A stretch of 64,000 nucleotides of DNA from Rickettsiales bacterium (lineage in GTDB: Bacteria > Pseudomonadota > Alphaproteobacteria > G027485855). The DNA lies in contig JAIXQD010000019.1 of the NCBI GenBank assembly GCA_027485855.1, forward strand, positions 1 through 64,000, in the 5' to 3' direction. Position 1 is the first letter of the stretch, and every line of letters starts with the position of its first letter. Positions 45,664-54,164 of the stretch are shown here, in pieces. The position numbers were made by a program, and so were the translations under genes. The notes under the pieces are model-generated. The model was not told where the DNA came from. It saw nothing but the letters and a program-made list of their open reading frames with translations, and made no database searches.

Positions 45664-47223
45664 ATGCCGTATATCATCTACGACACTGAATTTAGTGCAC
45701 TTGTGCAGCCTTTCTCGCAGCTGTTGCAATTTGCCGGCCTTTATTGCGATGACGACCTCATCGAACAAAACGCCACCGATATAAAAATGCGCCTTATGCC
45801 GCATGTTTTGCCCGACCCCGAGGCTTGTTTGGTTATGGGCGTGACACTGGACGAAATTCAAAACCGTATCACCAGCCACTATGCCGGCAGCCTTGCGGTT
45901 TATGAGTGGCTGTGGCGTCATGCCAACCCGCACAACCCAACCATTTTTTTAAGTTATAACGGCCTTAAGGCTGATGAAGAAATTTTGCGGCAAACTTTTT
46001 ATCAAACATTGCAGCCGCCTTTTATTACCAACGCCGCGCAAAGCTTTGCCAGCCGTGGCGACCTCATGAAAATGATGATTGCGCTTAATGCCATGCGTCC
46101 GGGGTTATTTCAGTTTAAAACACGCATCAATAAACATGGCCAAACTGTGCCCAGCTTTAAACTGGGCGATGTGTGTGCGGCCAATGGCCTTTTACCGCCC
46201 GATGCTAAATTGCACGATGCCCTCACCGATGTGCGTTTAACCCGTTTATTGGCGCAGCGCATGGCCACGCTCGCCCCTGACCTGTGGCGCGAAATGATGG
46301 AGAACACCATCAAGCGCGACACCAAAAAATTTATTTTCGATAAGGCCCAGCCGGTATTTGGCCATGTGCGCATTCAAGCCACCAGCGCCAGCTTGCATTG
46401 GCTGACAGCGGTGGCCAGCCTGCCCCATGCCGACAAAAAGGCCGAACATCACGAGCCGATGGTGATTGCTTTTGATGTGTCGCACAACCCCGCCGATTAT
46501 TACAAAAAATCGGTGGCCGAGCTGGCCGCCGCCATCGATCAGCCGCCTTATGCGCTGCAAATTATTCGCTGCAATCAGCAGCCCATGGTGTTTACGCCCA
46601 AAACCATGGCCGAAGCCAGCGAGACGCTCGCCACTAATCTTGGCGTGGCCAAGCGCCGCGCCCGCATGATTGAAGGCAATTACGATTTTCAGCAAAAATT
46701 GCAGCAAGCGCTGGCGCTTAAAACAGCCAGCTGGCAAAAACCCAAAACCAACCCCGAGGCCGAAGAGCGCCTCTATGATTTCAGCGCGCCGACCGACGCC
46801 CAACAGGCCGATGCCGCCCTTATGCGCCAAATGCATAAGCAGCCATTAAATGAGTGGCCCAAACTGATTGCCAAATTACAGCAGGACAAAATGCAAGCAC
46901 TGGCTTGGCGTATTGTGGGCGAGCATGCGCCACAATCTTTACCGCCAGAGCATAGTTATGATGCCTTTGTGCGGCAGCGTTTGGGGGCGGATGCGTCCTC
47001 GCGCTGGATTACTAAGGCAAAATTTGAGCAGCGCATTGCCGAGCTTGAGCAAAACTGGGCGCAATCGCGTTGGGCTGGTGATGCACATGCCAAAGAGCTG
47101 CTGGCAAAAATGAAGGCCGAGATTGCCGCCTTCAGCCTGCCGCCACAAAAGCCGACCCCGCCCAGTGCTGGCACAGCGCCAACACCACCACAGGGCGCGC
47201 CACCAGCCGCACCGACCCTATAA
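45664..47223 (+). CDS. sbcB: Exodeoxyribonuclease I-like 3'-5' exonuclease
   Basis: 519 residues, DEDD-family nuclease digesting single-stranded DNA 3'-5'. N-terminal exonuclease motifs: ExoI YIIYDTEFS near 3-11, ExoII FLSYNGLKADEEILRQTFY near 98 and ExoIII LHDALTDVRLTRLLAQRM near 186. The middle and C-terminus match exonuclease I SH3-like and helical regions (YDFQQKLQQAL, LLAKMKAEIAAF). The last 30 residues are a Pro/Ala/Thr tail. A CAGGG site lies before the ATG at 45664; the open frame extends about 270 bases upstream but is antisense to glnD, so it is rejected. Divergent from glnD with a 69-base gap. Confidence 0.9.
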   Translation: MPYIIYDTEFSALVQPFSQLLQFAGLYCDDDLIEQNATDIKMRLMPHVLPDPEACLVMGVTLDEIQNRITSHYAGSLAVYEWLWRHANPHNPTIFLSYNGLKADEEILRQTFYQTLQPPFITNAAQSFASRGDLMKMMIALNAMRPGLFQFKTRINKHGQTVPSFKLGDVCAANGLLPPDAKLHDALTDVRLTRLLAQRMATLAPDLWREMMENTIKRDTKKFIFDKAQPVFGHVRIQATSASLHWLTAVASLPHADKKAEHHEPMVIAFDVSHNPADYYKKSVAELAAAIDQPPYALQIIRCNQQPMVFTPKTMAEASETLATNLGVAKRRARMIEGNYDFQQKLQQALALKTASWQKPKTNPEAEERLYDFSAPTDAQQADAALMRQMHKQPLNEWPKLIAKLQQDKMQALAWRIVGEHAPQSLPPEHSYDAFVRQRLGADASSRWITKAKFEQRIAELEQNWAQSRWAGDAHAKELLAKMKAEIAAFSLPPQKPTPPSAGTAPTPPQGAPPAAPTL

Positions 47224-47234
47224 GCGATACAGCA

Positions 47235-47873
47235 ATGAACTTACCTATGCTGCTCGATGATTGGCCAGCTTTGCTGCGTGGCGTTGTTTTAGGCTTAGTG
47301 CTGGCCGCGCCCGTTGGCCCCATTGGCCTGTTATGTATCAGGCGCACCTTAGAGCGCGGCATTTTTGTTGGCATTGGCACGGGGCTTGGCGCGGCCGTGG
47401 CCGATGCATTTTATGCAGCCGTAGCGGCTTTTGGCATTAGTGCGGTGATGTCGCTGCTTTATGGCTATGATTGGCAAATTCGCCTGTTTGGCGGCGTGTT
47501 TATGATTGTGGCGGGTGCCTATGGTTTTTGGAAAGCCGTGCCACCCAAAAGCACAACCGAAACGGGCGCGGCCGATATTATTGGCGCTACGGCCTCGGGG
47601 CTTATTTTAACCCTGACCAACCCCGTGACGATTATTGCGATTTTGGCGGTGGTGGCAACTTTTGGCGGGCACCCGCAACATTTAGAAGCGGGGCTTTTAG
47701 TCACAGGGGTGTTTTTTGGCTCACTGTTATGGTGGCTGTTTTTATGTGCCATTACACGGCTTATTCGGCATAGCCTGTCGGAGCGCACCATTATTCGGAT
47801 GAACCAAATCATGGCCTTGCTGCTGCTGGCTTTAGGCCTTTGGGCGGTCAGCAGCGTGCCATCCCACTTATAG
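47235..47873 (+). CDS. LysE-family amino-acid or metabolite exporter
   Basis: 212 residues with six hydrophobic segments. LysE signatures: GLVLAAPVGPIGLLCIRRTLERG near 18-40, GIGTGLGAAVADAFYAAVAAFG near 44 and TNPVTIIAILAVVATFGG near 128. Inner-membrane exporter; substrate unknown. 11 bases after exonuclease I, so probably cotranscribed; convergent with an ankyrin gene 19 bases away. Confidence 0.9.
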   Translation: MNLPMLLDDWPALLRGVVLGLVLAAPVGPIGLLCIRRTLERGIFVGIGTGLGAAVADAFYAAVAAFGISAVMSLLYGYDWQIRLFGGVFMIVAGAYGFWKAVPPKSTTETGAADIIGATASGLILTLTNPVTIIAILAVVATFGGHPQHLEAGLLVTGVFFGSLLWWLFLCAITRLIRHSLSERTIIRMNQIMALLLLALGLWAVSSVPSHL

Positions 47874-47892
47874 TTTAAACTACATTTATAGT

Positions 47893-49329
47893 TTAGCGCC
47901 GCAATATATTTTCGATAGATCTTAAAATCGCCACGGGTCTTTGCAGCAATGGCCCATAAGCCACAGAGTATTTTCTGGCAATATGCTCTCTGAGTATTTT
48001 CACAACTTCAGTGTGGCCGCTCTCATTCGCAAGACAAAAGGGAGCGTCATGTCTTATATGCACATCCGCGCCATGTTCCAATAACAACTTCACCACATCG
48101 GCATGACCCTTATCTGCCGCGGAACGTAGGGCTTCGTCATTATAGGCGTGCACATCTGCGCCACGGTCTAGCAGTAACTTCACCACATCGCTGTGGCCAT
48201 TTCTTGCTGCCCAACGCAGTGCATGGTCATTATAAGCATGGATATTGGCCCCAAGCTTAAGCAAAGCCTCTGTGGTTTTTAACAGTCCGCCATCTGCAGC
48301 TTTGATAAGATAATTATTGCTCTCTTGCGGTGTTAAGTTGGCGCTGTGTATTTTTTCTGCCAGTGCGATGTCGTTTATTGATATATGTGGCGCAAGGTTG
48401 CGACTGGCCACACTCAGCTCAAAAGCTTTTTCAAAATCGGCCTTATCTATAGCAAGCCGTAATAATGGCACGGCGGCCTCAAGCTGTTGTAGCTGTGCTG
48501 CGAGTGTGGGTAATTTATCAAGCAGGGCTTGCTGTTGTGCTGCGGTTTGCTTGGTATCTTCGGCATCAAACAAGTCGGTGATTGTGCCGTTTTTAAACAC
48601 AAAAGCATGTTTGCCCCGACTTAGTTTATCTGGGCCGCTGGCCTCAAGATAAAGCAAGGCATTATCAGGAAAATATTGATTAAAAGCATTATCTTTTTGT
48701 GCGGCCGTGCACCAGCGTGTGCCTGCGCCAAACTCTTGGCTTGCTTCGGTGGTGAGTGGCATAACCAACCGCCATTGCGCGGTTTGGCCGATGACTATGG
48801 CTTGGTTGCTATCTATAAAAGCCTGTTGGCTGGGGCTGAGCGGTTTAAACTCAGTCGCCACCTCACCACGCAGGGCTTTGAGCTGTTGGTAAAGTTCAAA
48901 CGGGCTGTCTATGGCGAATAAATCGATGCTGATACCGGCGCGTTTTTTAATCACGCTCGGCGTGTTGTGGTAAAATGTTAGATCTTCGGCGTATTTATAT
49001 AAATCTTCTAACAAGAGCGGCTGTGGTGCATCAGCTTCAGTTTGATTTGCCCAGTTTTGCCGATAACGCGTAAGCAGCCAGTTTTGATATTTGCTGGCTT
49101 GTTGTGCGGGTAAATCGGGCACGGCAGCAGCGATTTGCTGCATGGCGGTGCGCACGGCTAAAGCTAAATTATCATCACCAGCGGCATTGACATTTTGTGC
49201 AAACAACTCGGCGATTTCCTCGTGCAACCTACCTTCTGGGCGGCCTTGGCCACCCGCAGCACGCAGCGCCACAACGGCCTTCTCAAAGCCGCTTAAATGC
49301 ACACGCAAAAGATTATTGGATAATCGCAT
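47893..49329 (-). CDS. Ankyrin-repeat protein 1 with WCTA-type N-terminal domain
   Basis: 478 residues. The first 300 residues form a domain shared with the next gene: MRLSNNLLRVHLSGFEKAVVALRAAGG, YAEDLTFYHNTPSVIKKRAG, then QWRLVMPLT and the motif GAGTRWCTAAQKDN with NALLYLEASG and AFVFKNGTITDLFDAEDT. Residues 320-440 hold about four ankyrin repeats of 30 residues (HALRWAARNGHSDVVKLLLDRGADVHAYND). The C-terminus (REHIARKYSVAYGPLL) differs from the other two copies. No signal peptide. ATG at 49329; TTG one codon earlier rejected. Function unknown. Confidence 0.85.
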   Translation of the reverse strand: MRLSNNLLRVHLSGFEKAVVALRAAGGQGRPEGRLHEEIAELFAQNVNAAGDDNLALAVRTAMQQIAAAVPDLPAQQASKYQNWLLTRYRQNWANQTEADAPQPLLLEDLYKYAEDLTFYHNTPSVIKKRAGISIDLFAIDSPFELYQQLKALRGEVATEFKPLSPSQQAFIDSNQAIVIGQTAQWRLVMPLTTEASQEFGAGTRWCTAAQKDNAFNQYFPDNALLYLEASGPDKLSRGKHAFVFKNGTITDLFDAEDTKQTAAQQQALLDKLPTLAAQLQQLEAAVPLLRLAIDKADFEKAFELSVASRNLAPHISINDIALAEKIHSANLTPQESNNYLIKAADGGLLKTTEALLKLGANIHAYNDHALRWAARNGHSDVVKLLLDRGADVHAYNDEALRSAADKGHADVVKLLLEHGADVHIRHDAPFCLANESGHTEVVKILREHIARKYSVAYGPLLQRPVAILRSIENILRR

Positions 49330-49385
49330 CAATCAAGCCTAACCCGTTAAAGTAAAGGCTTTATTATTTAATTACATTATTGAAA

Positions 49386-51341
49386 TTAGTGATTCAGCTG
49401 TTGGCCATTACCCATAATCGCGCCTGCCACGGGGCTAGCGACAGGTCTTTGTGGGCTTAGCGTTTGCGCCGCAGCTTCTTTGGTGATCTGCGCTTCAAGG
49501 ATTTTTACAACTTCAGTGTGGCCATTACCTATCGCCCAATCCATGGCATAATCATTATCTGCATGTACATTGGCGCAATGCTCTAGCAGCAGTTTCACTA
49601 CTTTAGTATGTCCGTTCCTCGCCGCCCAACGCAGGGCATAGTCATTATTGGCATGTACATTTGCGCCATGCTCTAGTAGCAGTTTCACTACTTTAGTATG
49701 TCCGTTCCTCACCGCCCAACGCAGGGCATGGTCATTCTTGGCATGTATATCTGCGCCATGCTCTAGCAGCAGCTTTACCATATCGGTGTGGCCACGCTCT
49801 ACCGCCCCGTGCAAGGCAAAGTGTTTATCGGCATGCACATTTGCGCCACAGTCTAGCAGAAATTTCACCACTTCGAGGTGGCCATGATGTGCCGCCCAAC
49901 GCAGGGCATAGTCATTTTGGGCATGCACATCTCCACCATGTTCCAGCAGCTGCTTCACTACTTTGGTATGTCCGTACGTTGCCGCGAAACACAGGGCATA
50001 GTCATCTTTGGCATGCACATCTGCGCCATGGTCAAACAGCAGTGACACCACATCGGCACGGCCAAACGTTGCCGCCAAGCGCAGGGCATGGTCATTATCA
50101 GCATGCACATCTGCGCCATGTTCTAGCAGCAGCTTTACCACATCAGCGTGGCCACGCTCTGCCGCCCAGCGTAGTGCATAGTCATTATGGGCATGCACAT
50201 CTGCACCATGTTCTAACAGTAGCGTCACAGCTTCCGCATGAGCATTACTTGCCGCCAAGGCGAGGCCCTTACCAAAGTTAATATCGGCGCCTTGTTTTAT
50301 TAGAGCCTCTATAATCTGTAATAGGCCACCACTGGCAGCATTTAAGAGGCAATTATCTTTCTCGACTTGGGTTAAATTACTGCGGCTCATTTTCTCTAAC
50401 AGGACGGCTTCGTCTACTGATTTATTGGGCGCAAGGTTGCGGGTGGCGATGACACTGTTAAGCGCTATGGTAAAATTGGCTCTATCAACAATGAGCCGGA
50501 GCAATGGCACAGCCTCATCAAGTTTTTGCAGCTGTGTGGCGAGTGTGGGTAATTTATCAAGCAATGCTTGCTGTTGTGCTGCGGTTTGCTTGGTATCTTC
50601 GGCATCAAACAGGTCGGTGATTGTGCCGTTTTTAAACACAAAAGCATGTTTGCCAATTCCGCTGGCCTCAAGATAAAGCAAAGCATTATCGGGGAAGTAG
50701 TGATAAAAGCGATTATCTTTTTGTGCCGCTGTGCACCAGCGTGTGCCCGCGCCAAACTCTTGGCTGGCAGCAATGGTGAGTGGCATAACCAACCGCCATT
50801 GCGCGGTTTGGCCGATGACTATAGCTTGGTTGCTATCTATAAAAGCCTGCTGGCTGGGGCTGAGCGGTTTAAACTCAGTAGCCACCTCGCCGCGCAGGGC
50901 TTTAAGCTGTTGGTAAAGTTCAAACGGGCTGTCGATGGTAAAAAGGTCGGTGCTGATACCGGCACGTTTTTTAATCACATTCGGCGTGTTGTGGTAAAAT
51001 GTTAGGTCCTCGGCGTATTTATATAAATCTTCCAGCAAGAGCGGCTGTGGTGCATCAGCTTCAGTTTGATTTGCCCAGTTTTGCCGATAGCGTGTGAGCA
51101 GCCAGTTTTGATATTTGCTGGCCTGTTGTGCGGGTAGCTCCGGCACGGCAGCAGCGATTTGCTGCATGGCTGTGCGCACGGCCAAAGCTAAATTATCATC
51201 CCCCGCCGCCTGCACGTTTTGCGTAAAGAGCGCAACAATTTCCTCATGCAGCCGACTCTGCCCACCCGCAGCACGCAGCGCCACAACCGCCTTTTCAAAG
51301 CCGCTTAAATGCACACGCAAAAGATTATTGGATAATCGCAT
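49386..51341 (-). CDS. Ankyrin-repeat protein 2 with WCTA-type N-terminal domain
   Basis: 651 residues, same N-terminal domain as copy 1 (mostly identical up to about residue 290), then about nine to ten consecutive 30-residue ankyrin repeats, e.g. NDYALRWAARNGHTKVVKLL. These lack the usual GxTPLH turn and are three residues shorter than the canonical 33. The C-terminal tail is ILEAQITKEAAAQTLSPQRPVASPVAG. More repeats than copy 1, so the array expanded by unequal exchange. The spacer to copy 1 (55 bases) is similar to that before copy 3. Likely protein-protein interaction role; targets unknown. Confidence 0.88.
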   Translation of the reverse strand: MRLSNNLLRVHLSGFEKAVVALRAAGGQSRLHEEIVALFTQNVQAAGDDNLALAVRTAMQQIAAAVPELPAQQASKYQNWLLTRYRQNWANQTEADAPQPLLLEDLYKYAEDLTFYHNTPNVIKKRAGISTDLFTIDSPFELYQQLKALRGEVATEFKPLSPSQQAFIDSNQAIVIGQTAQWRLVMPLTIAASQEFGAGTRWCTAAQKDNRFYHYFPDNALLYLEASGIGKHAFVFKNGTITDLFDAEDTKQTAAQQQALLDKLPTLATQLQKLDEAVPLLRLIVDRANFTIALNSVIATRNLAPNKSVDEAVLLEKMSRSNLTQVEKDNCLLNAASGGLLQIIEALIKQGADINFGKGLALAASNAHAEAVTLLLEHGADVHAHNDYALRWAAERGHADVVKLLLEHGADVHADNDHALRLAATFGRADVVSLLFDHGADVHAKDDYALCFAATYGHTKVVKQLLEHGGDVHAQNDYALRWAAHHGHLEVVKFLLDCGANVHADKHFALHGAVERGHTDMVKLLLEHGADIHAKNDHALRWAVRNGHTKVVKLLLEHGANVHANNDYALRWAARNGHTKVVKLLLEHCANVHADNDYAMDWAIGNGHTEVVKILEAQITKEAAAQTLSPQRPVASPVAGAIMGNGQQLNH

Positions 51342-51397
51342 CAGTCAAGCCTAACCCGTTAAGGTAAAGGCTTTGTTATTTAATTACATTATTAGAA

Positions 51398-52372
51398 TTA
51401 GTTATTTAGATGTTGGCCATTACCCATAATCGCGCCCGCCACGGGGTTAGCGACAGGTCTTTCTGGGCTTGGCGTTTGCGCCGCAGCTTCTTTGGTGATC
51501 TGCGCTTCAAGGATATTTACAACTTCAGTGTGGCCATAATTTCTCGCCCGCCGCAAGGCTTCGTCATTATTGGCGTGCACATTTGCGCCATGGTCTAGCA
51601 GCAGCTTCACTGTTTCGGCATGGCCGTACATCGCCGCCATGCGCAGGGCATAGTCGTTATTGGCATGAACATTTGCGCCATTATCTAACAGCAACTTTAA
51701 GATATCAGTGTCTCCATTACATGCCACCGACATGAGGGCATCTTCATCATTCGCATGTATATCTGCGCCAAGTTTAAGCAAAGCTTCTGTAGTTTTTAAA
51801 AGCTTGACCCATGCAGCTTTGAGAAAGTAATCGTCTTTCTCTTCTGCTGTTAAGTTAACGCGATTGACCTTTTCTACCAGCGCGGTTTCGTTAATGGCAG
51901 CATGGGGTACAAGGTTAAGCAGAGCCGTTATAAAATCAAACGCTGTAGCAAAATCGGCTTTATCAATAGCGGATTGCAACAAGGGCACCGCAGTATCAAG
52001 CTTGGAAAAGAATGCTGTCAATGAAGGCAACTTATCGAACAGTGTCTGCGCTTGCTCGGGCGTGAGATAGGTTTTTTCCGCATTTTTCAAGTGGGTGATT
52101 GCGCCCTCTCTTAGCATAAGACAATGCTTAACCATGCCACTGGCTTCAAGATAGAGCACAACACTGTTAGGAAAATTAAAACTAAACGTATTTGGCTCTG
52201 TAGGCGAAGCACTCCAGTTCGTGCCCGAGGCAAACTCATGGCTAGCTAGTTTAGTGAGTGGCATAACCAAACGCCACTCGGGTGTTTGGCCAATGACTAT
52301 TGCTTGATTACTATCAATTAAAGCCTGCTCGCTTGAGCTGAGGGGCTTAAACTCGGTTGCTAAGTCTGTCAT
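51398..52372 (-). CDS. Ankyrin-repeat protein 3, lacking the N-terminal 150 residues
   Basis: 324 residues. It starts MTDLATEFKPLSSSEQALIDSNQAIVIGQTPEWRLVMPLT, matching residue 150 onward of copies 1 and 2, so the first half of the shared domain is missing. The key motif is altered: GTNWSASPTEPN replaces GTRWCTAAQKDN, so the conserved Cys is lost. Three or four 30-residue ankyrin repeats follow (NDYALRMAAMYGHAETVKLL) and the same C-terminal tail as copy 2. The start follows the upstream gene by two bases. Probably a decaying or specialised paralogue. Confidence 0.8.
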   Translation of the reverse strand: MTDLATEFKPLSSSEQALIDSNQAIVIGQTPEWRLVMPLTKLASHEFASGTNWSASPTEPNTFSFNFPNSVVLYLEASGMVKHCLMLREGAITHLKNAEKTYLTPEQAQTLFDKLPSLTAFFSKLDTAVPLLQSAIDKADFATAFDFITALLNLVPHAAINETALVEKVNRVNLTAEEKDDYFLKAAWVKLLKTTEALLKLGADIHANDEDALMSVACNGDTDILKLLLDNGANVHANNDYALRMAAMYGHAETVKLLLDHGANVHANNDEALRRARNYGHTEVVNILEAQITKEAAAQTPSPERPVANPVAGAIMGNGQHLNN

Positions 52373-52374
52373 TT

Positions 52375-52830
52375 TCAGAGCTTAGGGGAAGAATGAGGCG
52401 CGGCACCCTTAAGCTTACCAAGGGGTCGGGGCTGTTCGTCAGGCCCCGCAGATTTTCCTTGGTCTGTTGGTGTGGGCGCATCTGCCTTTGCATCAACAGT
52501 GGTGCCTGTTGCGCCGCTTTCACCACGCGCTAACTGGTTGCGCAGTAGCTGCGCTACTTCATCATAACCTTTTTCCTGCGCATATTGCAGGGCTGAAAGC
52601 TGGTCGCGCAGTAGCTTCGCTATTCCATCATGACCTTTTGCTTCCGCATAGCGCAGGGCTGTAAGAAATGGCGTGCCACTACCCCTAACTTCAAGTTTTT
52701 CTGAAGCCTTAACCAAGGCCCCGACGAGTTCACGCCTCAGAAGCCCTGCTATTTCTGTGCGCCCATTACTTTCGGCATTCGCTATCTGCTTTAAAAGTGA
52801 GGATACATCTTGGTCTAAAATTTCGCCCAT
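52375..52830 (-). CDS. Hypothetical helical-repeat protein upstream of the ankyrin genes
   Basis: 151 residues, not recognised. Four or so helical units of about 25 residues, e.g. ALRYAEAKGHDGIAKLLRDQL and ALQYAQEKGYDEVAQLLRNQL, resemble the ankyrin helices without the turns. A disordered tail follows (GATGTTVDAKADAPTPTDQG). AAAGGA precedes the ATG. It may fill the position of the missing N-terminal domain of the next gene. Confidence 0.7.
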   Translation of the reverse strand: MGEILDQDVSSLLKQIANAESNGRTEIAGLLRRELVGALVKASEKLEVRGSGTPFLTALRYAEAKGHDGIAKLLRDQLSALQYAQEKGYDEVAQLLRNQLARGESGATGTTVDAKADAPTPTDQGKSAGPDEQPRPLGKLKGAAPHSSPKL

Positions 52831-52884
52831 TTTATTATTTCCTTTCTCAGTTTAGCGGGAAATATAAAAAGCCCTTCTTTTAAA

Positions 52885-53298
52885 TTACGCTTTTTTGGCG
52901 GTCTTTTTTGCTGGTTTTGTTTCTAGCTCGGAGAGTCGGGCAATTTGCACATAAACCGCATGTGAGCGCTCGTCGAGTTCGGCAAGGCCCGGCGGCAAAA
53001 AGCTCAGCTCGGCGCCTTGACGCTCGGCGCATTCGTCGCCGCCGCCTAACACAAGCTCGGCCGGGCTAAACTCAAGCACCTCACCACGATTTTGCGCAAT
53101 GCGCCCCATCACCCATGCCAGCGAGTGCGTGAGGCGCGCCGTAATAACCGTATGGATATGACCAATTTTAAGGCGCTGCACGGCCGAGAGCGGCTGATGC
53201 GGAAACTTATCGCGATAAGCGATAAAATTAAGCGACTGCTCCACCAGCTTGGTGAGGTCACGCAAGATTTTTTCGTGAATGGGAAGGGATGTCAGCAT
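52885..53298 (-). CDS. DUF1465 family protein
   Basis: 137 residues. Small alphaproteobacterial family of unknown function: LVEQSLNFIAYRD near 16, TARLTHSLAWVMGRIAQNRGEV near 53, and CAERQGAELSFLPPGLAELDERSHAVYVQIARL near 90-122. Soluble; Lys/Ala-rich tail. AAGGAAG lies upstream of the ATG. Divergent from the hsp20 gene across 239 bases. Confidence 0.85.
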   Translation of the reverse strand: MLTSLPIHEKILRDLTKLVEQSLNFIAYRDKFPHQPLSAVQRLKIGHIHTVITARLTHSLAWVMGRIAQNRGEVLEFSPAELVLGGGDECAERQGAELSFLPPGLAELDERSHAVYVQIARLSELETKPAKKTAKKA

Positions 53299-53436
53299 CG
53301 TGCGGCTTCCTTTTGCTGCAATGGTCTTAGGGCTACCTTGCCTGTCAAAAATTAAAAAGCCGCTAATTCATCATTGGCCATGAGGCCGTGCTATAAGCTG
53401 CCGTTTTTATTGGTGTTTTTCGGCAATGCCGCCCCA

Positions 53437-53465
53437 CTTGCAAGATGCATTAATGCTTCCTACAT
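53437..53465 (+). promoter_or_regulatory. Putative RpoH (sigma-32)-type promoter of hsp20
   Basis: CTTG, 18 bases, CCTACAT, about 70 bases before the hsp20 ATG. Resembles alphaproteobacterial heat-shock promoters (CTTG...CCTATAT). Based on resemblance and on the downstream gene. Confidence 0.45.
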
Positions 53466-53473
53466 GAAAATTG

Positions 53474-53531
53474 CAGGCAGCGTTGCCGCTTTGGGACGTT
53501 GAGACTTGCATGACTTGCTTATTTCAAGGAG
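53474..53531 (+). promoter_or_regulatory. ROSE-like RNA thermometer in the hsp20 leader
   Basis: The ribosome-binding site AAGGAG (53526-53531) can pair with CUUGCUU (53514-53520) across a 5-base loop. In ROSE elements a U(U/C)GCU strand faces the SD in this way, with a G-G pair. A small upstream hairpin (GGCA/TGCC, 53476-53487) is also typical. Confidence 0.5.
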
Positions 53532-53537
53532 TAGCAC

Positions 53538-53990
53538 ATGACACGTTATGATTTTTCGCCATTATTTCGCTCGACGGTTGGTTTTGATGGGCTCACCCGC
53601 TTGCTGGAGGGCGCGCAAACCGATGATAGCAGCGCGGCCTACCCGCCCTATAATATTGAAAAGCGCGGGCAAGATGCCTATCGCATTTCAATGGCCGTTG
53701 CTGGCTTTGCCGAAGCCGATCTGCAAATCACCAGCGAGGCCAATATGCTGATTGTGTCTGGCCGCCAGCCACCCCGCGAAGAAGGCGAGACGCAATATCT
53801 GTTTCGGGGTATTGCCAGCCGCGCTTTTGAGCGGCGCTTTCAATTGGCCGACCATATCAAGGTGCAAGATGCCAGCCTTAAAGATGGCTTGCTGCACATA
53901 GAGCTAAAGCGCGAAGTGCCCGAGGCGATGAAGCCCCGTCGCATAAAAATAAATGGGGATATTGTTAATATCTCTCAAACCGCTGCATAA
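53538..53990 (+). CDS. Small heat-shock protein, Hsp20/IbpA family
   Basis: 150 residues, holdase chaperone. Alpha-crystallin domain about 37-130: PPYNIEKRGQDAYRISMAVAGFAEADLQI, VSGRQPP, then YLFRGIASRAFERRFQLADHIKV and DGLLHIELKREVPEAMKPRRIKI. N-terminus MTRYDFSPLFRSTVGFDGL matches class A rhizobial-type sHsps. Regulation: possible RpoH promoter and ROSE-like thermometer in its leader. Monocistronic; hairpin terminator downstream. Confidence 0.95.
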   Translation: MTRYDFSPLFRSTVGFDGLTRLLEGAQTDDSSAAYPPYNIEKRGQDAYRISMAVAGFAEADLQITSEANMLIVSGRQPPREEGETQYLFRGIASRAFERRFQLADHIKVQDASLKDGLLHIELKREVPEAMKPRRIKINGDIVNISQTAA

Positions 53991-54012
53991 GAGGTGCGGC
54001 ATAATAAAGTTT

Positions 54013-54053
54013 GGGCTTGTTGTGGTAAAAAACGCCGCAGCAAGCCCATTTTG
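54013..54053 (+). terminator. Hairpin terminator after hsp20
   Basis: Ten-bp stem (GGGCTTGTTG with CAGCAAGCCC, one wobble) and a 15-base loop, followed by a short T run (ATTTTG). Weak T tract lowers certainty. Confidence 0.6.
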
Positions 54054-54164
54054 CCCTCTAAGCATCTGTAAGCGCACGAATAATAAAAGTTGACATGATT
54101 GTTTCGTAGTGGCAAGGTTCCGGCTAAGAAAACTTCGTTTGTGCCACTCAATTAAGGATATGCG

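Noticed and set aside
49640..50240. 90-bp repeats as CRISPR or satellite DNA
   Set aside because: They encode ankyrin repeats in one open frame.
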